From Desulfobacterales bacterium (GTDB lineage: Bacteria > Desulfobacterota > Desulfobacteria > Desulfobacterales > JAAELO01), in the NCBI GenBank assembly GCA_024226555.1, contig JAAELO010000054.1:16241-80240 (forward strand): a stretch of 64,000 bases of DNA, given 5' to 3'. The notes beneath the pieces are model-generated. The model worked only from the letters and a program-made list of their open reading frames with translations, ran no database searches and was not told the DNA's origin. Positions 59,131 through 64,000 of this stretch are shown here, in pieces. Position numbers and translations under genes: made by a program. Within the stretch, counting starts at the first letter, position 1; every line of letters starts with the position of its first letter.

Positions 59131-59156
59131 AAAAGCCCCAATTAAGGGGCTTTTTT
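59131..59156 (+). terminator. Rho-independent terminator
   Basis: GCCCC-aatta-GGGGC followed by T6. Confidence 0.8.
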
Positions 59157-59194
59157 AATACATACTATTTAAGGAAAAAACTTACTGGTTAGTT

Positions 59195-59572
59195 TTAAAC
59201 ATCTTCTAGATCTGGACGTTTAGTATGTGGTAAGTATTTCTTTTGAATTTTCTGGTATTCTGCAACGAGTCTCACATCTAACACTTTTAATAACCTCTGA
59301 AGCGTATCTGCACGAGGTTGATAGTCCTCCTCCCTGTCTTGATTAGCTACCCTTAGAACTGTGCTAGTCATTAGAAATGCTTGATCAGCTACTATAGCAA
59401 AGTCAGCATCACCGCTACACCTCTCTTGAAGCAGATCTTGCACTAAATCCTTCAACTCTCTTTTGCTATTCCCTAAACATGAGTTGTTTTTAATATTCTC
59501 AACCATTTGTTGATTCAGCTTTTTAGAAACAGCTTGGCTGATTGGTGTTATTTTCTTTTGTGTTGCTGCCAT
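59195..59572 (-). CDS. Hypothetical protein
   Basis: 125-aa ORF. Confidence 0.45.
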   Translation of the reverse strand: MAATQKKITPISQAVSKKLNQQMVENIKNNSCLGNSKRELKDLVQDLLQERCSGDADFAIVADQAFLMTSTVLRVANQDREEDYQPRADTLQRLLKVLDVRLVAEYQKIQKKYLPHTKRPDLEDV

Positions 59573-59574
59573 GA

Positions 59575-60279
59575 TTAATCCCTCATTTCTTCTTGTGGAG
59601 TTGCGTCTATTAATGTTGCTGTGGTTGTTTCATAAAACTCTTCAAGAGTTTCTACAAACCTGTCAGTTTCTTCAATAACTTCTTTTAACATTCCATCACG
59701 TAAAGTTCTATAATCGTTGTCTTTATATTCTTCTAGGAATTTCCCAATGGCACAATGAACTTCTTCTAAACAAGTCTTAGCAGTATGATTTGATACAATA
59801 ACATCTTGTAATATATCTGTTGCTCTTTGCGCTACTGAACTTAAAACAATTGGTTCTTCAATTGGAAGTAAAGCCTGCTGTTGAACTTTTGGTTTTTCTG
59901 CTGCCCGTGATCCACTCCTTGATATAAATTCTTCATTCCTAGTTCCATCTTTGTTGTAACCTCTTTTCCATTGAAGCTCAACATTAGGTATATTATGTTG
60001 TACTAAATGTTCAACCGTTTTTAAATGAGCTTTTCCTGATTCTGTTATTATAAACTTTAAAGGAGAACCGTGATCTCTCACTGTTTCATAGTGTGGTTCT
60101 TCACCATTTTGAATTCGTTTCTTACTGCCTTTCCAATTTATGTTAGCAAGAATGTCATACTCTTCATGTATTTTATATTTATCTCTTATTTCAATTACAC
60201 TAATTCCTAGAGGATTCTTATCAAGAATATCTAGGATAGTTTCATAATTGTATGTAGCTGTTTGTAATGCAAAAGTCAT
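59575..60279 (-). CDS. Hypothetical DNA-binding-like protein
   Basis: 234 aa; NPLGISVIEIRDKYKIHEEYDILANINWKGSKKRIQNG resembles a winged helix. Confidence 0.45.
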   Translation of the reverse strand: MTFALQTATYNYETILDILDKNPLGISVIEIRDKYKIHEEYDILANINWKGSKKRIQNGEEPHYETVRDHGSPLKFIITESGKAHLKTVEHLVQHNIPNVELQWKRGYNKDGTRNEEFISRSGSRAAEKPKVQQQALLPIEEPIVLSSVAQRATDILQDVIVSNHTAKTCLEEVHCAIGKFLEEYKDNDYRTLRDGMLKEVIEETDRFVETLEEFYETTTATLIDATPQEEMRD

Positions 60280-60295
60280 AGTTGTTCCTTAATTC

Positions 60296-60583
60296 TTAAT
60301 CGGATGTTTTATTTTCTTTTCTTTCAGGAATAATACATCCACAAATAGCGCAACAAACTCGATGATTAAAACCTTGTTTATGTCCATAACGACAATCAGT
60401 AGCCCAACTTACAAGTTTGTACTTTCTAACAGGATGTTTGCAGTGCATTAAGGGTTTAGAGAATTCATGGTTGGAGTTTGATTTGATATTTGAAAGAATA
60501 TTTTTGATGAGAAAGTAACCGCGTGAAAGTAGACCCCCTCCCGCATCATCATTTAAAATTCTCGATCCCATTTCCTTATCCAT
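60296..60583 (-). CDS. Small Cys/His-rich protein
   Basis: HCKHPVRKYKLVSWATDCRYGHKQGFNHRVCCAICGCIIPE. Confidence 0.4.
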   Translation of the reverse strand: MDKEMGSRILNDDAGGGLLSRGYFLIKNILSNIKSNSNHEFSKPLMHCKHPVRKYKLVSWATDCRYGHKQGFNHRVCCAICGCIIPERKENKTSD

Positions 60584-60661
60584 AATATATATATAATTTA
60601 ATTTAAAAGCTTATATCTAAGATAAGACGGTGATCTATTCAAGTCAAGAAAATAAATAAAA

Positions 60662-61027
60662 TTAATGTAAGCTTTTTTTCAAGCTCTCTTTTGTCGGCCA
60701 GTTGGACATTTCTTTTACCACTAACCTCACAGGTATGCTTTCATTTTCTTCGCCATTGTAGTAGGCAATCATGTCACAAAATTCTTTGACATTATCTTCA
60801 TACCCTAACGGCCATTCATCTGTAGTTTCACATTCAAGTACATCTTTATCATCATTGACAATATATGATAATAACCATGAAACAGGGATATGTGCATTGT
60901 CAGCACTCATATTTATAAAAGCCATGAACAGGCTTATAGCTTGTTGACGTGTTTCATAAATTATATGGTGAAGTAGTTCGTTTTCTTCGAGAAGTGCATT
61001 GATCAATTTTTCATCTGACATGTTCAC
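60662..61027 (-). CDS. Hypothetical protein
   Basis: 121-aa ORF. Confidence 0.45.
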   Translation of the reverse strand: MNMSDEKLINALLEENELLHHIIYETRQQAISLFMAFINMSADNAHIPVSWLLSYIVNDDKDVLECETTDEWPLGYEDNVKEFCDMIAYYNGEENESIPVRLVVKEMSNWPTKESLKKSLH

Positions 61028-61156
61028 ATTTCCTTATGTGTTATTTAGTTTCCTTATAAATAGTATGGTTGCCTATTAAGGAGCTGTCAAATTGATTTGC
61101 TATAAATCAGATTCAAATTATAATGGTTATAGGAAATGGATAACAAGGAGTAAGTT

Positions 61157-61360
61157 ATGTTGATCAAAGCACAGATATGGATAATTAAAACATTTGAAGA
61201 AAATTCCCGCCCGACTCTCAACACAGTAAAAAACTGGATTAAGTCTGGTGACATAAACGGTATCTTTATAAGAGGTGCGGCTTATATTGACCCTGATAAC
61301 TTCATTGTTAAAAAAGAAGAAATCAAACCATCACCAAAACCAAAATACAATGTTATTTGA
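61157..61360 (+). CDS. Excisionase-like protein
   Basis: RPTLNTVKNWIKSGDINGIFIRGAAYIDPDNFIV; winged-helix Xis pattern directly upstream of int. Confidence 0.7.
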   Translation: MLIKAQIWIIKTFEENSRPTLNTVKNWIKSGDINGIFIRGAAYIDPDNFIVKKEEIKPSPKPKYNVI

Positions 61361-61422
61361 CATGGTGGTGTTTTCTCCATAGAATTGCTTTTAAGAGTTA
61401 AGTAATCGCGAGAAGGAATCAA

Positions 61423-62694
61423 ATGAAAAAACGCACCTACACCTGTCCAACTTCAAAAAAAGAATTTGTATTGCCAGCAAACCTGTATCCCAACAATCAC
61501 AAAATTGAGGGTAAATGGGTTTACAAATTACCAGAGGGAAAGAAGTCATTACATAAATGTGTTTTAGATAAAGTTCCTGACTTGATACCTCCACAAATGG
61601 CAATTGAGATTGCCGAAATATTGAATGAAAAACATTATGGCATTCGCACTCAAAATAAGTCACCTAAAAAACTAAAAGGTTATATGACTGATCAGGTTGA
61701 AGACTTCATAACATGGATGCTTGAAAATGACTCTAATCATAAACTCACTTTAATTAAAAATGGCAAGCGTGTTGATAAGGAAAATTGGAAAGGTTTACAG
61801 TCTCTTTTGAGGCGTATGGGTGATGCTTTTAATCAGTACACTTTTAGTGAACTACCTTTTGAAGAACTTTCAGACTGGTATCAGGATAATAATAATTTCA
61901 CAGGCAACACCCAAGCAAAAGCTAGAACTATTTACCTTAAATTTTTTACTCATAATATACATTCTGATCCTCGCTTCATGTTGCTGTTTAGTGCAGGTGG
62001 TTTGAAGATAGATATTTCTGATAAGAAGCGCAGTAGACTCAGTGGATCTCAATTTAATAAAATTCGAGATTTGGCAATTGCAGATAACGAATGGGCATTA
62101 ATTAATGCTATGGACATCGGCTTATTAACAATGCTAAGACGCACCAATATATGCAATTTGCAGTTTGCGAATATAGAAGACGATAAATTACATGTTGAAT
62201 TGATAAAGAAGAAACAGCCTGTCATTTTTGTTTTTAACCTGAATGATGAAAGCAATCAGGCATTACATGATGTGATTAAACGCTGTCGAGTTCAGAGCCA
62301 TGATGTTATGAAAGGAAGCATCACCACACCAGCAACTAATCTGATCCATAAGATTTGGTATAGAAAACACTCATTCAGAAATGTGGTTATTAGTGGCAGG
62401 AAAGGTGAAAAGAATCACATCAGTTCAGTTCTACCACGTAAGCTCTCAAACCTGTTTCAAGAGTACCGTGACATGCTCCCTGAGATCGCCTCACTGCCCG
62501 TTGATGAACGCCCAACCTTTCATGAGATTCGCGCTCTAGGATGTCACAGAGCTATTAAAAGTGGCATGTCGCTGGAAGATGTTTCAATGCTCATGGGTCA
62601 TAAAGATGCAGAAACTACAGAGCGTTTTTATAAGCGTGGGCATGAAGAAGAAATTTATGATGTTGTGTGTGCTGTTGGTGATATTGCGGCTTGA
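61423..62694 (+). CDS. int: Phage integrase (tyrosine recombinase)
   Basis: 423 aa; LLTMLRRTNICNLQ, HEIRALGCHRAIKSGMS, LMGHKDAETTERFYKRG. Confidence 0.92.
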   Translation: MKKRTYTCPTSKKEFVLPANLYPNNHKIEGKWVYKLPEGKKSLHKCVLDKVPDLIPPQMAIEIAEILNEKHYGIRTQNKSPKKLKGYMTDQVEDFITWMLENDSNHKLTLIKNGKRVDKENWKGLQSLLRRMGDAFNQYTFSELPFEELSDWYQDNNNFTGNTQAKARTIYLKFFTHNIHSDPRFMLLFSAGGLKIDISDKKRSRLSGSQFNKIRDLAIADNEWALINAMDIGLLTMLRRTNICNLQFANIEDDKLHVELIKKKQPVIFVFNLNDESNQALHDVIKRCRVQSHDVMKGSITTPATNLIHKIWYRKHSFRNVVISGRKGEKNHISSVLPRKLSNLFQEYRDMLPEIASLPVDERPTFHEIRALGCHRAIKSGMSLEDVSMLMGHKDAETTERFYKRGHEEEIYDVVCAVGDIAA

Positions 62695-62702
62695 TTAAGA
62701 AA

Positions 62703-62779
62703 TGGTGCGCCAGAACAGATTTGAACTGTTGACCTATGCCATGTCGAGGCATCGCTCTAACCAACTGAGCTACTGGCGC
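62703..62779 (-). tRNA. tRNA-Val(GAC)-like with C at position 33
   Basis: Cloverleaf GCGCCAG/CTGGCGC, GCTC/GAGC, ATGCC-TCGACAT-GGCAT, AACAG-TTCAAAT-CTGTT, encoded CCA; adjacent to int. Confidence 0.85.
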
Positions 62780-63068
62780 ATTTTGTTTACTATTTAACCA
62801 AATTATTCATGGAGAAAAGTTTTCTCCATTTGTCTTTTTTCTAAATTCTTAAAACTTTCAATCTTCTTTAAAAACAAACACTTAGAACACACTTCATGGA
62901 GAAACTACAACCATGTCAAAATTGTATTTTCTCCATAGATTTATGTGTAAGCTATTGATCCTGTTAACTTTTATTTATATCCTGAAAAATGCAGCATGGA
63001 GAATTATACGGAATTATGGTTAATTATATGAATTAAAAAAGGGGCTATTAAGCTCCTTTAATTGCGAA

Positions 63069-63620
63069 TTAACAAATCAAACCTAAAATCTTCGCAGCAT
63101 TTACAGTTGAAGATGTAGCTAATACAGCAGCACAGATGAGAGCGCCTACCGCAATCCATCTTGACCATGTTGAATTTTTTGCTATTATGGAATTTATGTC
63201 TTTTTGCTGGTCATACCTTTCCTTTGAATCATTATGTTCTCGTAATTTCAAAGCACAATCAATGCCCTTTGGACTAAGGATATATAGAGGACATTTTCCA
63301 CTTTCATCCCTTATTATATTCACAAATTCCATATCAATTAGACGTGACAATATCTTTGATACTATCGTTTCAGAGGCAGCATAATTTGCTTGTATAATAA
63401 GAATTTCATATCCTTCAGAATCTAAACGAAGCAGGAAATCAATAGTTGACTGTAATGAATATTGTATGTAACGAGTTTTATAATCCCTATTAATTAAAGC
63501 TGGTTCACTATCTGGGAGTTGTAGCCATACATGCCCCATATCGAGTAATACAAGTAATGCTTTTTCCCACTCAATCTCACTCTCTTTGTGGGGGCGTTGT
63601 ATTTCTGATGAACTTGCCAT
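63069..63620 (-). CDS. Hypothetical protein with C-terminal transmembrane helix
   Basis: 183-aa ORF; winged-helix-like middle, C-terminal WIAVGALICAAVLATSSTVNAAKILGLIC. Confidence 0.5.
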   Translation of the reverse strand: MASSSEIQRPHKESEIEWEKALLVLLDMGHVWLQLPDSEPALINRDYKTRYIQYSLQSTIDFLLRLDSEGYEILIIQANYAASETIVSKILSRLIDMEFVNIIRDESGKCPLYILSPKGIDCALKLREHNDSKERYDQQKDINSIIAKNSTWSRWIAVGALICAAVLATSSTVNAAKILGLIC

Positions 63621-63742
63621 TAAATTACTCTATTTAACATTATAATTACTATATATATATAACTGCCTAAGTCACACAATGCTCTTTTGTGATTTGAAGC
63701 TTATTCGCAAACTGCGAACTGCAATTCACATATCAATCTTTA

Positions 63743-63991
63743 CTAGCAATTCATCTTCAAAAGCAGCTCTTTCAGATTCACTTTTTTTAGCCGTTTAGCA
63801 ATTTTTGCTTCAAATTCAACTTCGGAAAATTCCTTTTTAGTTGCATCTACATACTCAAGCTGTAATTGTTGAGCTTTAACAATTAATGAATCTATTTTAT
63901 CAGTTAATTTAATGTGTCTATACATCGCACACCAAAAGGGATCATTTTTCACACTTTTTCTATAAGCTTCAATTTCTTCCTCAGTATCCAT
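63743..63991 (-). CDS. Hypothetical protein
   Basis: 82-aa ORF, charged helical. Confidence 0.4.
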   Translation of the reverse strand: MDTEEEIEAYRKSVKNDPFWCAMYRHIKLTDKIDSLIVKAQQLQLEYVDATKKEFSEVEFEAKIAKRLKKVNLKELLLKMNC

Positions 63992-64000
63992 TGGATACTC

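Overview
The window is a low-GC, contractile-tailed (myovirus-like) temperate phage or prophage, probably of a gammaproteobacterium. Family calls are from memory of protein motifs; no searches were run. From right to left on the minus strand, ~33.1 kb to 1 carries the virion operon: small terminase candidate, TerL, portal, XkdF-like protease, scaffold candidate, decoration protein, lambda-E-like major capsid, a 2131-aa modular fibre, head-completion/neck proteins, DUF3383-like sheath, DUF3277-like tube, tail chaperone with a possible -1 frameshift, tape measure, Dit-like, hub, gp138-like spike, gpW/gp25, gpJ, DUF2612, tail fibres. The last fibre ORF is open from 3012 to base 1 and is missing from the ORF track. 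A plus-strand block (34-42 kb) encodes a VWA protein, a class II ribonucleotide reductase, an M15-like peptidase and a metallophosphoesterase. A minus-strand block of small, mostly unknown genes follows (42-57 kb: ParB-like, macro-like, DUF932, a minimal tyrosine recombinase), then TerD-like and CsrA genes, a few unknowns, an excisionase-like protein, an integrase and a tRNA. No replication polymerase, helicase or primase was recognised, so the element probably extends beyond the window. Most interesting signals: (1) three tandem covarying hairpins presenting AAGGAT loops (34.77-34.92 kb) in a phage that encodes its own CsrA, suggesting a phage CsrA-sponge or leader; (2) a compact ~200-nt structured RNA-like element between terS and terL, possibly HEARO/omega-RNA-like; (3) a family of ~46-bp repeats dispersed over 49-56 kb beside a minimal tyrosine recombinase; (4) a giant fibre gene in the head module sharing an N-terminal motif with a small neighbour; (5) a tRNA-Val(GAC)-like gene with C33 next to int.
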